A DNA stretch of 64,000 nt from the NCBI RefSeq assembly GCF_001184025.1, contig NZ_BBYG01000019.1, positions 186,001-250,000 of the forward strand. Direction: 5' to 3'. The notes under the pieces were generated by a model. It searched no databases and was not told the origin of the DNA. It saw only the letters and a list, made by a program, of their open reading frames with translations. The DNA is from Streptomyces maremycinicus (GTDB lineage: Bacteria > Actinomycetota > Actinomycetes > Streptomycetales > Streptomycetaceae). This document shows, in pieces, positions 49,832 through 58,425 of this stretch (position 1 is the stretch's first letter; every line of letters begins with the position of its first letter). Position numbers and translations under genes: made by a program.

Positions 49832-51157
49832 TCAGCCGATCGGTGCGTACAGCACGCCCAGCTTGTCCACCTCGTCGCCCGCGCGGCCGGTGAACCCTAC
49901 GATCTGCCAGCCGGACGGGGCCGTGAAGGTGGTGGCGTCGGTCGTCGCCGTGCCGGAGGACAGCGCGCGGCCCTTGTCCGTCGTGAACGCCGCCGAGAAG
50001 ATCCTGGTGCGGCCGTCCCTCTGTCCCTGGGTCAGCTTCAGCGAGGTGAGGTGTTCGCCCGTCGCGAGCGTCAGTGAGGCCGCCGTGCCGCCCGTGCCGC
50101 CGTGGGTGAGCGTCGTACCGCCGTCGAGGGTCAGCGCCAGCGCGTCGAGGCGGGCGCCGCCCCGCAGGATCAGCGTGCGCGGGGACGGGGTGGCCGGAAG
50201 GTCGGCCGCGTCGTTGAACGCGGTACCGTGCGGGCCGCCGAAGAAGTCACTGGCCCGCAGCCTCGGGTTGAGGGTGTAGGAGAAGTCGACCGTGTGCGGG
50301 AAGTGGTCCGACAGGTTGCCGCCGGCGGAGTCCAGGAACGACGCCCACTCGTTGTGGTAGCGGGTCGCGTCGAGGCTGAGTAGCTTGCTGCCCCGGTAGA
50401 AGACCTTGTCCACGACCTCACAGTCGTTCGTCGGCGCGGTGGTCGGGCACAGCAGGGCGTCGGCGCCCTGGGCCGGCCGCGTGCCGCCCTTCACCCGCTG
50501 CACCCACGCGTCCGTCAGGCCGTTCTCGTCGGCGAGAGTGCGGATGTTGTCTCCGGCACGGGTGTAGCGCGTGTTGGTGTCGCCCATCACGAGCACCGCG
50601 TTGCCGGACGAGTTCGCCTGGATGAAGTCCGACAGCTGCTCGATGTTGGCGCGGCGGGCGGCCAGCGCGTCGTCCGAGTCGTCCGCGTTGGTGTGCACGT
50701 TGTAGAGGTCCACGAAGACACCGTCGGCCAACCGGACCCGGGACAGCGTGAACCCCTTGGGTGTCAGGCAGTTGGTCCCGGTGCAGTCGTTCCAGCGCAC
50801 CCGCTCGAAGTCCTCGAACGCATGGTCCGAGAGGGTGTTGAGGCCGTCGCCGATGCCCGCGCCGCCGCTGGTCGCGGTGCGGTACGGGTGGTTGTCGCCC
50901 GCGTAGAGCGCCGCGTGGTAGTTGAAGTCCTCCTGGACGTTGACGATGTCGTACGCCGCCAACCGCGGTGAGATCAGCGGGGTGTTGGTGGCCGGGTGGC
51001 CGGAGCTGAGGCCCTCGGGAAGTCCCGCGACGTTGTACGTGAGGACGTTGAAGGTGCCGGACGCCGCGGGGGCCGCCTGAGCGGGGGACGCGGCGGTCGC
51101 GGTCAGGCCGGTGAGGGCCAGGACGCCGGCCGCCAGGGTGCCGATGAGTCGTCTCAT
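49832..51157 (-). CDS. Secreted DNase I/sphingomyelinase-fold protein with jacalin-like C-terminus
   Basis: A 441-residue exported enzyme. IGTLAAGVLALTGLTATAAS is the signal. The endonuclease/exonuclease/phosphatase domain (about residues 30-300) has NVLTYNVAGLPEG, IVNVQEDF (Glu), VLVMGDTNTRYT (Asp/Asn), and LSDHFPHTVDF (S-D-H). The C-terminal 130 residues (GGARLDALALTLDGGTTLTH, ASLTLATGEHLTSLKLTQGQ, WQIVGFTGRAGDEVDKLGVL) resemble a jacalin-type lectin fold. It could hydrolyse DNA, RNA or sphingophospholipid; the lectin part may anchor it to glycans. ATG 51157 is preferred to the ORF start at 51202. Confidence 0.88.
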   Translation of the reverse strand: MRRLIGTLAAGVLALTGLTATAASPAQAAPAASGTFNVLTYNVAGLPEGLSSGHPATNTPLISPRLAAYDIVNVQEDFNYHAALYAGDNHPYRTATSGGAGIGDGLNTLSDHAFEDFERVRWNDCTGTNCLTPKGFTLSRVRLADGVFVDLYNVHTNADDSDDALAARRANIEQLSDFIQANSSGNAVLVMGDTNTRYTRAGDNIRTLADENGLTDAWVQRVKGGTRPAQGADALLCPTTAPTNDCEVVDKVFYRGSKLLSLDATRYHNEWASFLDSAGGNLSDHFPHTVDFSYTLNPRLRASDFFGGPHGTAFNDAADLPATPSPRTLILRGGARLDALALTLDGGTTLTHGGTGGTAASLTLATGEHLTSLKLTQGQRDGRTRIFSAAFTTDKGRALSSGTATTDATTFTAPSGWQIVGFTGRAGDEVDKLGVLYAPIG

Positions 51158-51275
51158 GTGGGGGTGTCTCCGGTGGGGGAAGAACGGCGAAGAGCTGAAC
51201 AAAGCTCAGATTGGGGCCGCCCGGAGGGACGCACAAGGGCTGTTGAGGAAACAGTGAGTACGGAGGAGAAAACGC

Positions 51276-51890
51276 TTACCCCTCCGGGTGCGGCTTGCCC
51301 GCGTTGCCCCCATCGCCTCCGTTGCCCCCGTTGCTCCCAACGTTCCGGTTGTTCTGGTTGTTCGGGTTGTTCTCGCCCTTCCGCCGGCGCAGCTTGCGGC
51401 GCTCCGCCCGCGAGCGGTACGGCTCCGCCAGTCCTCCGACCGGTGCCTGCACGTGTCCCGGCCCGCCCTCGTCGCCTCCGCCCGCGCACCGCCACACGGC
51501 CTGCCCGTCCTCCACCCCCGCGTGCATCCCCAGCCGGTGCTCGGGGCAGACGGGCCACACCTGCCACAGGCACCCCAGCACCGTCTCCTGCGCGGCCTCG
51601 GCGACGTCGGCGAGCGCGAAGGCGGGCACGGCTCGGCCCTCGGGGGGCAGGTCGTTGCCGTGCCAGCGGCCGTCGGGCAGGGCTACGTACACGTGCTCGG
51701 TCACCTGCTCGTCGTCGGCTCCCTCCTCGGGCCAGGCGGGCATCGCCACCAGACGCAGCGGGCCCCGGTCCGGGAGATGGGCGACGAGATCGTGGTCGAC
51801 GAGGGCCAGCGCCTCGCCCCACACCGGGTACTCGCCCGGCTCGACCGTGCGGGCGTGAGGCGTGTCGAAGGAGTCGTGCATGAGGGACAT
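51276..51890 (-). CDS. Uncharacterised actinobacterial protein with Asn/Gly-rich tail
   Basis: A 204-residue protein whose first 165 residues look globular: ARTVEPGEYPVWGEALALVD, RLVAMPAWPEEGADDEQVTE, VYVALPDGRWHGNDLPPEGR, CLWQVWPVCPEHRLGMHAGV. The tail switches to KLRRRKGENNPNNQNNRNVG and Gly/Asn repeats encoded by degenerate triplet-rich DNA. I do not recognise a family. The tail suggests a disordered region or recent expansion. It is upstream of, and in the same direction as, the nuclease gene. Confidence 0.72.
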   Translation of the reverse strand: MSLMHDSFDTPHARTVEPGEYPVWGEALALVDHDLVAHLPDRGPLRLVAMPAWPEEGADDEQVTEHVYVALPDGRWHGNDLPPEGRAVPAFALADVAEAAQETVLGCLWQVWPVCPEHRLGMHAGVEDGQAVWRCAGGGDEGGPGHVQAPVGGLAEPYRSRAERRKLRRRKGENNPNNQNNRNVGSNGGNGGDGGNAGKPHPEG

Positions 51891-51962
51891 CGTCCATCAG
51901 ACGCCGCCTCGACGGCACCTCGATTGCGCGAGCGGCGCCGCTCGGCGGATCGAAGACCTTCA

Positions 51963-52020
51963 GGTGGTCGACGGTCGGGTGGTCGACGGTCGGGTGGTCA
52001 TCGGTCGGGTGGTCATCGGG
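51963..52020. repeat. Tandem 15-bp repeat, about 3.9 copies
   Basis: GGTGGTCGACGGTCG repeats at 51963, 51978, then GGTGGTCATCGGTCG at 51993 and a partial copy at 52008. It lies just after the stop of the ABC permease, so it is in a 3' untranslated region. Confidence 0.8.
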
Positions 52021-52028
52021 CTCCCGGG

Positions 52029-52925
52029 TCAGCCCTTGATGCCGGTCTGCGCGATCCCCTGGACCAGCCAGCGCTGGAGGAAGAGGAAGACGAACACCAG
52101 GGGCAGGATGGAAAAGGCGGTGGCCATGAAGATCAGATGGAAGACGACGGTCTGGTTGGTCATGTAGTTGGAGAGCGCGACCTGGACGGTCCACGACCCC
52201 GGGTCCTGGCCGATCACCAGCGGCCACAGGAAGGAGTTCCAGCCGTTGATGAAGGTGATGGTCGCCATCGCCGCGAAGAAGTTCAGCGAGTTGGGCACCA
52301 CGATGCGCCAGTACGCGCCCCAGTAGCCCAGTCCGTCCACCCGCGCCGCCTCCTCCAGTTCCTTGGGGAACCCCAGGAAGTACTGCCGGAACAGGAAACA
52401 GGTGAACCCGCTGAACAGCCCCGGAATGATGAGACCCCGGTAGGTGTCCACCCAGCCGAGCGAGGACACCAGCACGAAGCTCGGGACGAAGGTGACCGCC
52501 GTCGGGACCATCAGGGTGCCCAGGACGGCGTAGAAGACCTTGGTGGCGTGCCGGTAGGGGATGCGGGCGAGGCCGTACCCGGCGAGCGAGCACACCAGCA
52601 GCACGCCGGCGGTGTGCAGGGTGGCCACGACCGCGGAGTTCCACAGGGACCGGCCGAACGGCACCGTCCCGTCGGTGAACAGCTCGCTGATGTTGCCCCA
52701 CTGGATGTCGGTGGGGAAGAACTTCCAGTTCTCTCCGGTGATCTCGGCGTCGGTGGACAGGGCGTTGCGGAGCAGCAGGTAGAACGGGACCAGGAAGAGG
52801 AAGCCCGCCACACCGGTGGCGACGTAGAGGCCGGTGGAGCTCATTACGCCGCCGCCGCGGCCGCCGCGGCGAGGCCTGTCCGGCGCGGGCGCGGGTTCCC
52901 GTGCTTCGGGCGTCGTGGTGGTCAC
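52029..52925 (-). CDS. Carbohydrate ABC transporter permease (MalG/UgpE type)
   Basis: A 298-residue permease. A Pro/Arg-rich cytoplasmic tail (about 28 residues) precedes six helices starting TGLYVATGVAGFLFLVPFYL. The EAA loop reads EEAARVDGLGYWGAYWRIVV (about residues 190-209), and INGWNSFLWPLVI is MalG-like. GTG 52925 overlaps the upstream permease's stop as GTGA. With that permease and the lipoprotein it imports a sugar; no ATPase gene is present, as in the 3.6-6.7 kb operon. Confidence 0.93.
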   Translation of the reverse strand: MTTTTPEAREPAPAPDRPRRGGRGGGVMSSTGLYVATGVAGFLFLVPFYLLLRNALSTDAEITGENWKFFPTDIQWGNISELFTDGTVPFGRSLWNSAVVATLHTAGVLLVCSLAGYGLARIPYRHATKVFYAVLGTLMVPTAVTFVPSFVLVSSLGWVDTYRGLIIPGLFSGFTCFLFRQYFLGFPKELEEAARVDGLGYWGAYWRIVVPNSLNFFAAMATITFINGWNSFLWPLVIGQDPGSWTVQVALSNYMTNQTVVFHLIFMATAFSILPLVFVFLFLQRWLVQGIAQTGIKG

Positions 52926-53887
52926 TTGGACTCCTCACCCCTTCCGAAACCCAGGAACCTGCCCTGGAGCAGGGTCACGGCGCAGATCAGCACGGTCAGG
53001 ATGACCGCGCCCGCGCTGCCGGCGCCGTAGTCCTGGCTCTCGCCCAGGGCCTTGTAGTACAGCTCGACGAGGGGCGGGCGACCCCAGGTGGTCTTCGACA
53101 GGAGGTTGTAGAACTCGTCGAAGGCCTGATACGCGGCGATGAGCAGCAGGAGGATCACCGCGGTGGACGTGGCGCGCAGTTGGGGCAGGGTGATGTACCG
53201 GAAGGTCTGCCAGCCAGGCTCGGCGCCGTCGATGGCGGCGGCCTCGTACAGCTCGCCCGGGATGTTCTGGAGCGCCGCGATGAACAGGATCATGTAGAAG
53301 CCGGCCTGGAGCCACAGCCGTGCGCTGACGATGACCAGCCAGTACCAGGGCGGATCGGGGTCGACCAGCCAGGCGATGTTCTCGATCCCGAACCAGCCGA
53401 GGACCGTGTTCATCAGGCCGAACCGGACCCCGCTGAAGATGGACATCTTCCAGATCAGCGAGGCGGCCACGTAACTGCACGCCGTCGGCAGGAAGAAGAC
53501 CGACCGGAAGAAGGCCCGCATGAAGCGCAGCCGGTTCACCAGCAGGGCGAGGCTCAGGGAGAGCGCCCAGGTGGTGGGCACGATGAACGCGGCGAAGGCG
53601 GTGAAGGTGCCGAGCGAGCCGACGAAGTCGTCGTTCGTCAGCATGTACGTGTAGTTGTCGAAGCCGACGAACGTGTCGGGCGTGACGGTGAAGCGGGCCT
53701 CGAAGAAGCTGAGCCACAGGCTCCAGAGGATCGGCGCGTAGACGAAGATCGCCAGACCGGTCAGGAACGGTCCGGTGAAGAGCCAGAAGTTGAAGGTGGG
53801 ACTGCCCCGCAGCCCCCGCCGCGGCCCGGCCGGTGCGGCCTTCACCGGGGCGGGGCGCGCGAGACCGCGCGTGCTGGTCGTCGACAT
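52922..53887 (-). CDS. Carbohydrate ABC transporter permease (MalF/UgpA type)
   Basis: A 321-residue permease with a 30-residue basic N-tail, then FNFWLFTGPFLTGLAIFVYA and five further helices. The EAA loop is YEAAAIDGAEPGWQTFRYIT (about residues 218-237), and GWGRPPLVELYYKALGE-like text (WGRPPLVELYYKALGE) is the MalF-type external loop. It is 20 nt downstream of the binding-protein stop. Partner of the MalG-type permease. Confidence 0.93.
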   Translation of the reverse strand: MSTTSTRGLARPAPVKAAPAGPRRGLRGSPTFNFWLFTGPFLTGLAIFVYAPILWSLWLSFFEARFTVTPDTFVGFDNYTYMLTNDDFVGSLGTFTAFAAFIVPTTWALSLSLALLVNRLRFMRAFFRSVFFLPTACSYVAASLIWKMSIFSGVRFGLMNTVLGWFGIENIAWLVDPDPPWYWLVIVSARLWLQAGFYMILFIAALQNIPGELYEAAAIDGAEPGWQTFRYITLPQLRATSTAVILLLLIAAYQAFDEFYNLLSKTTWGRPPLVELYYKALGESQDYGAGSAGAVILTVLICAVTLLQGRFLGFGRGEESK

Positions 53888-53907
53888 GTCGTGATCCGTC
53901 CCGCGGC

Positions 53908-55173
53908 CTATCCGAACAGCTTCTTGAGCTCGCGGTCGACGGCCGTGTCGGCCTTGTCGAGCGCGGCCTCCGGGTCCATGTCCTTGCGGACGCTGTTGGC
54001 GAAGACGTCCTCGAGGGAGGTGCGCATGGCCTGGGTCCAGGCGATGTTGTCGAAGTGCCCGAACTCGTTGAAGAGCCGGACGCCCTCAGCGGCGTTGCCC
54101 GACTTGAGCTTGGTGGCGGTCCGGGCGATCGAGGTGCGCGGCGGAATGTGGAAGCCGAAGGACGTGGCCCACTCCTCCTGGTACTTCTTCTCGTCGATCC
54201 ACAGCCACTTGACGTACTCCTTGGCAGCCTCGACGTTCTTGCCCTTGGCGTTGACGAACATCGACCAACCGCCGTTGTAGACCGACTGCTTGCCGGAGTC
54301 GATGGTCTTCGGGAAGGGGAAGACGCCCCAGTCGTCGCCGAGCGCGGTCTGGATCGCCGGCATCGCCCACATGCCGCAGAACTGGATGGCGCACAGGCCC
54401 TGGTTGAGGGACGAGGGGTCCCAGGACGCGGTCGGCGCGCCGAGGAGTAGGTGGCCGCTGGTGAAGAGCTCGCGCATCTTCTTGATGCCCTCGATGACGC
54501 CGGGGGTGTGATAGGCGATCTCGTTCTTCTCGGTGAGGTGGTCCGCGCCCGCCGACCAGATCATCGTGTCGATGACGCTGTGCAGGTCGTCGCCCATGTA
54601 CAGGCCCTTGACCTTGCCGGTGGTCAGCCTGGCGGCGGCCTCCGCCAGTTCGTCGAGGGTGGTCGGCACGTCGACCTTCGCCTTCTCCAGCAACGACCTG
54701 CGGTAGAAGAAGAACTGCGGGTCGTCGATCATGCGGACGCCGTAGATCTTGCCGTCCACCGTGTGCGAGGTGATGTCGGCCGGGTTGAAGTCGTCCTTGA
54801 CCGGCGCGATGACGTCGGTCAGGTCCGCCACCTGACCGCTCTTGATCAGCTGGATCTGCGGGTGGAACTCGAACAGGTCGGGCGCGTTGTCGGTGAGCAG
54901 GGTCGCGAAGAGCTTGCTCTCGAAGTCGGCGCTGGTGATCCACTGCGTGGTCACGGCGGCCTTGTCGTAGGCCTTCGCGTACTTCTTGACGGCCTGCTCG
55001 GTGCCCTGTTCGCCGTACGCGTGGAAGTACTGCGTGAGGGCGACACCCGAACCGGAGCCGCCACCGCGGCCGTTGTTGCCGCCGCAGGCGGCGAGCGAGC
55101 CGGCGGCCGCCATGCCGGCGGCGGCTCGGAAGAGGGACCTGCGGGACCAGTTGCTGTTGCTCATTGCCGACAT
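53908..55173 (-). CDS. Sugar ABC transporter substrate-binding lipoprotein, Tat-type signal
   Basis: A 421-residue binding protein with a twin-arginine lipoprotein signal (NWSRRSLFRAAAGMAAAGSL, lipobox LAAC). It is MalE-like: DFESKLFATLLTDNAPDLFE, VDGKIYGVRMIDDPQFFFYR, YNGGWSMFVNAKGKNVEAAK, YVKWLWIDEKKYQEEWATSF. It delivers the ligand to the two permeases. Alternative starts (MSNSNWS) are close. A ROK regulator lies upstream in the same direction; a TTAACC-N3-GGCTAA element 81 bp before the start is a possible target. Confidence 0.93.
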   Translation of the reverse strand: MSAMSNSNWSRRSLFRAAAGMAAAGSLAACGGNNGRGGGSGSGVALTQYFHAYGEQGTEQAVKKYAKAYDKAAVTTQWITSADFESKLFATLLTDNAPDLFEFHPQIQLIKSGQVADLTDVIAPVKDDFNPADITSHTVDGKIYGVRMIDDPQFFFYRRSLLEKAKVDVPTTLDELAEAAARLTTGKVKGLYMGDDLHSVIDTMIWSAGADHLTEKNEIAYHTPGVIEGIKKMRELFTSGHLLLGAPTASWDPSSLNQGLCAIQFCGMWAMPAIQTALGDDWGVFPFPKTIDSGKQSVYNGGWSMFVNAKGKNVEAAKEYVKWLWIDEKKYQEEWATSFGFHIPPRTSIARTATKLKSGNAAEGVRLFNEFGHFDNIAWTQAMRTSLEDVFANSVRKDMDPEAALDKADTAVDRELKKLFG

Positions 55174-55630
55174 GGCGACGTCCTTGTCTCGAAATGCGGC
55201 TACGGCTCCGCGACGCGGCGCAGGTGGCTCAACTCCTGTCGCGGAGCGGGACGTTAACCTTCGGCTAAGCCTTCGGCAAGGGGTCGGACGAAGCCTGTTC
55301 GAAGCGTTGTGATCGGTTCGGGATCGCGAACATGAGGGGCCGGGGCGAGGGGCGCGGAGGGGTGTGGGTCAGCGGCGCCTGGGTAACGTGGGCGCGCGGA
55401 GGGGAGTTGAGGGCCCGCCGGGGTCAGGGGCGGGCGCCCCTCGGTCGGTGAGGTGGTCCCGTGGCGGTCACGGCGGCGCCGCGTTTCGGTGCTCGCGCGG
55501 GACCACCGACACCGACGCGGGTGCGGGTGCTGGTGCTGGTGCCGACGGTCGCGTCAGAGGGCAGCGGGTCGCGGGTCGCGGGTCGCGGGGATGGTTCCGT
55601 CGTCGCGAAGGTGATGCGGTTCCGCATGGA
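55174..55630. other. 457-bp region between the ROK and binding-protein genes
   Basis: No gene seen. It holds the TTAACC-N3-GGCTAA element, a CCTTCGGC direct repeat (55258-55276), the promoter of the binding-protein operon, and a GGTGCTGGTGC/GCGGGTC low-complexity stretch around 55515-55590. A 77-codon plus-strand ORF (55461-55694) has repeat-derived content and is rejected. Confidence 0.6.
55254..55268. promoter_or_regulatory. Imperfect palindrome upstream of the sugar ABC operon
   Basis: TTAACC-TTC-GGCTAA, one mismatch from a perfect 6-3-6 palindrome, 81 bp before the binding-protein start. A candidate operator for the adjacent ROK regulator. Confidence 0.4.
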
Positions 55631-56884
55631 TCACGCGGAGGGTGCGGTGCGGCTCCTCGCCTGGGCGAAAGCGGCGCGCTTGGCGCTTCGCTGACCGACC
55701 GACCGCAGCGCCCCTTCGAGCGCGAACGTCGCCGCGCCCAGACAGGCGGGGTCGGTGGGGATTGTCGACAGGACGATCCGGCTGGCGGCCAGCGGCCGCT
55801 TCAGCGCGTGCCGGGCGACGGCCTCCCGCACCTCGTCGAGGAGCGGTTCGCCGAGCCGGGCGGCGACCCAGCTGCTCAGCACGACCACCTCGGGGTTGAG
55901 CACGTTGACCAGGTTGGCGATGCTCGCGCCGAGGTAGCGGGCGGTGTCGCGGACGACCTTGACGGCGACCGGGTCGCCCGCGGCGACCCCGGCGGCCAGC
56001 GCGTCGATGGTCGCGGTCTGGTCGTCGGGATGCAACAGCGGGCTCCGCGGGCTGAGTTCACGCAGGTTCTGCATGATGCCCGGCGCGCCGACGTACGTCT
56101 CCACACAGCCGTGGTTGCCGCAGCGGCACAGCCGCCCGTCGAGCACGAGGGTGGTGTGCCCCCATTCGCCGGCGCTGTTGCTGACGCCCCGGTGCAGCCC
56201 GCCGCCGAGGACCAGGCCGGCCCCGACTCCCGTACCCAGGTTGACCACCACGGCGTCCCCGTGTCCGCGCGCCGCCCCGAACCACAGCTCGGCGACCGCG
56301 CCCGCGCGCAGCGGGTTGTCCAAGTAGAGCGGATACGCGATGTGTTCGGAGAGGAGGTCGAGCAACGGCACGTCGTGCCAGTCCCAGTTGGGCGCGTACT
56401 CGGAGATGCCGGTGGCGCGGTCCACCTGCCCCGGCACGCTCACCCCGACGCCGAGCACCCGGGCGGCCTCGACCCCGGCCTGCGTGACCACCGAACCGGC
56501 CGCCGCGGCCACATGGGCGACCACCTGCTCCGGACGGCTCTCGCCGGGCCGCATGTTCTCCTCCGCGCGGGCCAGCACGTTCAGCGCGAGGTCGAAGAGC
56601 TCGACATGGACGTAGGTCTCCGCGATGTCCACACCGATCAACGCGCCCCCCGACGCGTTGACGGCCACGAGGCCCCGTGGGCGGCCGCCCGCCGAGTCCT
56701 CGAACCCGACCTCGGTGATCATGCGGAGGTCCAGCAGTTCGCCGACCAGCGTGGCGACGGTGGCGAGCGAGAGACCGGTGGCGGCCGCGAGCTGCTGCCG
56801 GGAGGTGGGCGAGGCGGCGATGATCTGGCGCAGCACCTCGTAGCGGTTCGCGGTGCGGATGTCCCGTGATGTGCCGCGCTTCAT
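55631..56884 (-). CDS. ROK-family transcriptional regulator
   Basis: A 417-residue repressor/activator of the NagC/XylR type. Residues about 10-70 form a winged helix-turn-helix (NRYEVLRQIIAASPTSRQQL, TGLSLATVATLVGELLDL). The ROK domain has VNLGTGVGAGLVLGGGLHRG (ATP-site-like loop), AGEWGHTTLVLDGRLCRCGN and HGCVETYVGAPG, giving the ROK signature with the CxCGxxGCxE zinc motif. It senses a sugar. Located upstream of and co-directional with a sugar ABC operon, it probably controls that operon. Confidence 0.93.
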   Translation of the reverse strand: MKRGTSRDIRTANRYEVLRQIIAASPTSRQQLAAATGLSLATVATLVGELLDLRMITEVGFEDSAGGRPRGLVAVNASGGALIGVDIAETYVHVELFDLALNVLARAEENMRPGESRPEQVVAHVAAAAGSVVTQAGVEAARVLGVGVSVPGQVDRATGISEYAPNWDWHDVPLLDLLSEHIAYPLYLDNPLRAGAVAELWFGAARGHGDAVVVNLGTGVGAGLVLGGGLHRGVSNSAGEWGHTTLVLDGRLCRCGNHGCVETYVGAPGIMQNLRELSPRSPLLHPDDQTATIDALAAGVAAGDPVAVKVVRDTARYLGASIANLVNVLNPEVVVLSSWVAARLGEPLLDEVREAVARHALKRPLAASRIVLSTIPTDPACLGAATFALEGALRSVGQRSAKRAAFAQARSRTAPSA

Positions 56885-56960
56885 GGAGCGTGCCCCCTCA
56901 TCCCTTCCGTGCCCTGCCGCGCCGGGCGGGCCCGCACTGCGGCGGCGCCGGCGCCGCGCC

Positions 56961-56990
56961 AGGCTATGGGGCCCCCGTACGGTTCGACAA
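56961..56990 (-). promoter_or_regulatory. Promoter of the ROK regulator
   Basis: Minus strand: TTGTCG (56985-56990), an 18-bp spacer and TAGCCT (56961-56966). It starts the ROK gene about 70 nt downstream. Confidence 0.5.
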
Positions 56991-57006
56991 GGGGTTAGGA
57001 AAGGGG

Positions 57007-57016
57007 CTTTATAAAG
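57007..57016. promoter_or_regulatory. AT-rich palindrome CTTTATAAAG upstream of the ROK promoter
   Basis: A perfect 10-bp palindrome, striking in this GC-rich DNA, 16 bp upstream of the -35 box and preceded by GGAAAGGGG. Candidate operator, or UP-element-like DNA. Confidence 0.4.
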
Positions 57017-57034
57017 TCGCCGGGCCCCGCGCGC

Positions 57035-58276
57035 TCAGCCCGCCAACACGTCCCGTACGAAGGCGTTGGTGAACTTCCCGGCCGGATCGAGCACCCGCGC
57101 CAGGGCCGTGAAGTCGTCGATGCGGGGGTACCGCCCGCGCACCACGCCGGCCGGCACCTCGAACACCTTGCCCCAGTGCGGCCGCGGCGCGAAGGGCTCC
57201 AGCGCGGCCTCCACCGCCCGCACCGCGGGGAGCACCGCGGCCGTGTCCTCGACCCAGGTGAAGTGCAGCGCCACGGTGTCGCGCCCGTAGGAGGGGCTCA
57301 TCCACTGATCGTCGGCGGCGACCGTGCGCACCTCGCAGACCTGGAGCACGGGGGCGACCGTCCCCCGGACGGCGTCGACCGCGTGCAGTGCCTCGGTGGC
57401 ATGCCGGCGGTCCAGCAGGTACTCGCTCTGGAGCTCGTTCCCGCTGCTCGGGGTGAACTCCGCCCGGAAGTGCGGCAGCCGCTCGTGCCATGGCCCCGGC
57501 ACCCCGAACTGCTCGGTGCAGTTGACGGCCGGCATCCCCGGTACCGGATGCAGTGCCTCCACGGCCGGCGTGGCCCACGGGAAGTCGGCGAGGGGCTCGT
57601 CCGTGCGCCGCTTCAGCCACACCTGCCGGAAGCCGGGCCGCCCCCAGTCGGTGAACAGGCTCACGCTGTAGGCGGCCGCCGCGACCGTCTCGAAGTCCAG
57701 CCCGTCCAGGGGCAGTTCGGTGAACAGGTGCTGCTCGACCTCGTAGCCGGGCCGGAGGTCGAGGACGAGTGCGGTGACCACGCCGAGAGCGCCCAGCGAG
57801 GTGACGGCTCCGCCGAACCGCCGGTCTCCGCGCCCGATGACGACGGTCGAGCCGTCGGCGGTGACGATCTCCACCTCCCGCACGGCCGAGGCGAGCGAGC
57901 CGTTGCCGACCCCCGACCCGTGGGTACCGGTCGCCACCGAACCGGCGACCGAGATGTGCGGCAGGGAGGCCATGTTCGGCAGCGCGAGTCCGTGCTCGTG
58001 CACCCGGCGTGCCAGCTCGGCGTAGCGCACCCCGCCGCCGACCCGTACCGTCGCGGCCGCCGTGTCGACGTCGACCTCACCCGCCAGCGCGCCCAGCGAC
58101 AGCAGTACGCCGTCGCCGCCGGGCTCGGCGATCTCGTTGAACGAGTGTCCACTGCCCAGCACCCGCACCCGCCCGCTCCCCGCCACGAGCGAGCGGAGCG
58201 CGTCGAGGGAGCGCGGACGGTGCAGCTCGGCGGCGAAGGTGATGTTGCCGGCCCAGTTGGTCACGGTTTCGGTCAT
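57035..58276 (-). CDS. aldO: Alditol oxidase (covalent FAD, VAO family)
   Basis: A 413-residue flavoenzyme, very close from memory to Streptomyces coelicolor AldO, which oxidises xylitol, sorbitol and other alditols at C1 to the aldose with release of hydrogen peroxide. RVRVLGSGHSFNEIAEPGGD contains the flavinylated His44 (His46 in the AldO reference). HGLALPNMASLPHISVAGSV, ATGTHGSGVGNGSLASAVRE and PGMPAVNCTEQFGVPGPWHE are hallmark segments. It has no signal, so it is cytoplasmic. It is downstream of and co-directional with the ROK gene, and divergent from the radical-SAM-like gene. Confidence 0.94.
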   Translation of the reverse strand: MTETVTNWAGNITFAAELHRPRSLDALRSLVAGSGRVRVLGSGHSFNEIAEPGGDGVLLSLGALAGEVDVDTAAATVRVGGGVRYAELARRVHEHGLALPNMASLPHISVAGSVATGTHGSGVGNGSLASAVREVEIVTADGSTVVIGRGDRRFGGAVTSLGALGVVTALVLDLRPGYEVEQHLFTELPLDGLDFETVAAAAYSVSLFTDWGRPGFRQVWLKRRTDEPLADFPWATPAVEALHPVPGMPAVNCTEQFGVPGPWHERLPHFRAEFTPSSGNELQSEYLLDRRHATEALHAVDAVRGTVAPVLQVCEVRTVAADDQWMSPSYGRDTVALHFTWVEDTAAVLPAVRAVEAALEPFAPRPHWGKVFEVPAGVVRGRYPRIDDFTALARVLDPAGKFTNAFVRDVLAG

Positions 58277-58425
58277 GCGGCTGCGCGCCCCTTCCGAGGA
58301 GATCGAGAACGCGGAATTCCCAGGTGGAACCTACCTTGCTCGCAACACGAGGGCCCCGCCCCCACCTCCGCGCCGCCGGGGGCATACCGTGAGGAGTCGT
58401 ACGCGTGAACCGGGAGGAGAGAGGG

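Noticed and set aside
55461..55694. 77-codon plus-strand ORF upstream of the sugar ABC operon
   Set aside because: It overlaps a promoter region and the 3' end of the ROK gene, with Val/Arg/Gly repeat-like content.
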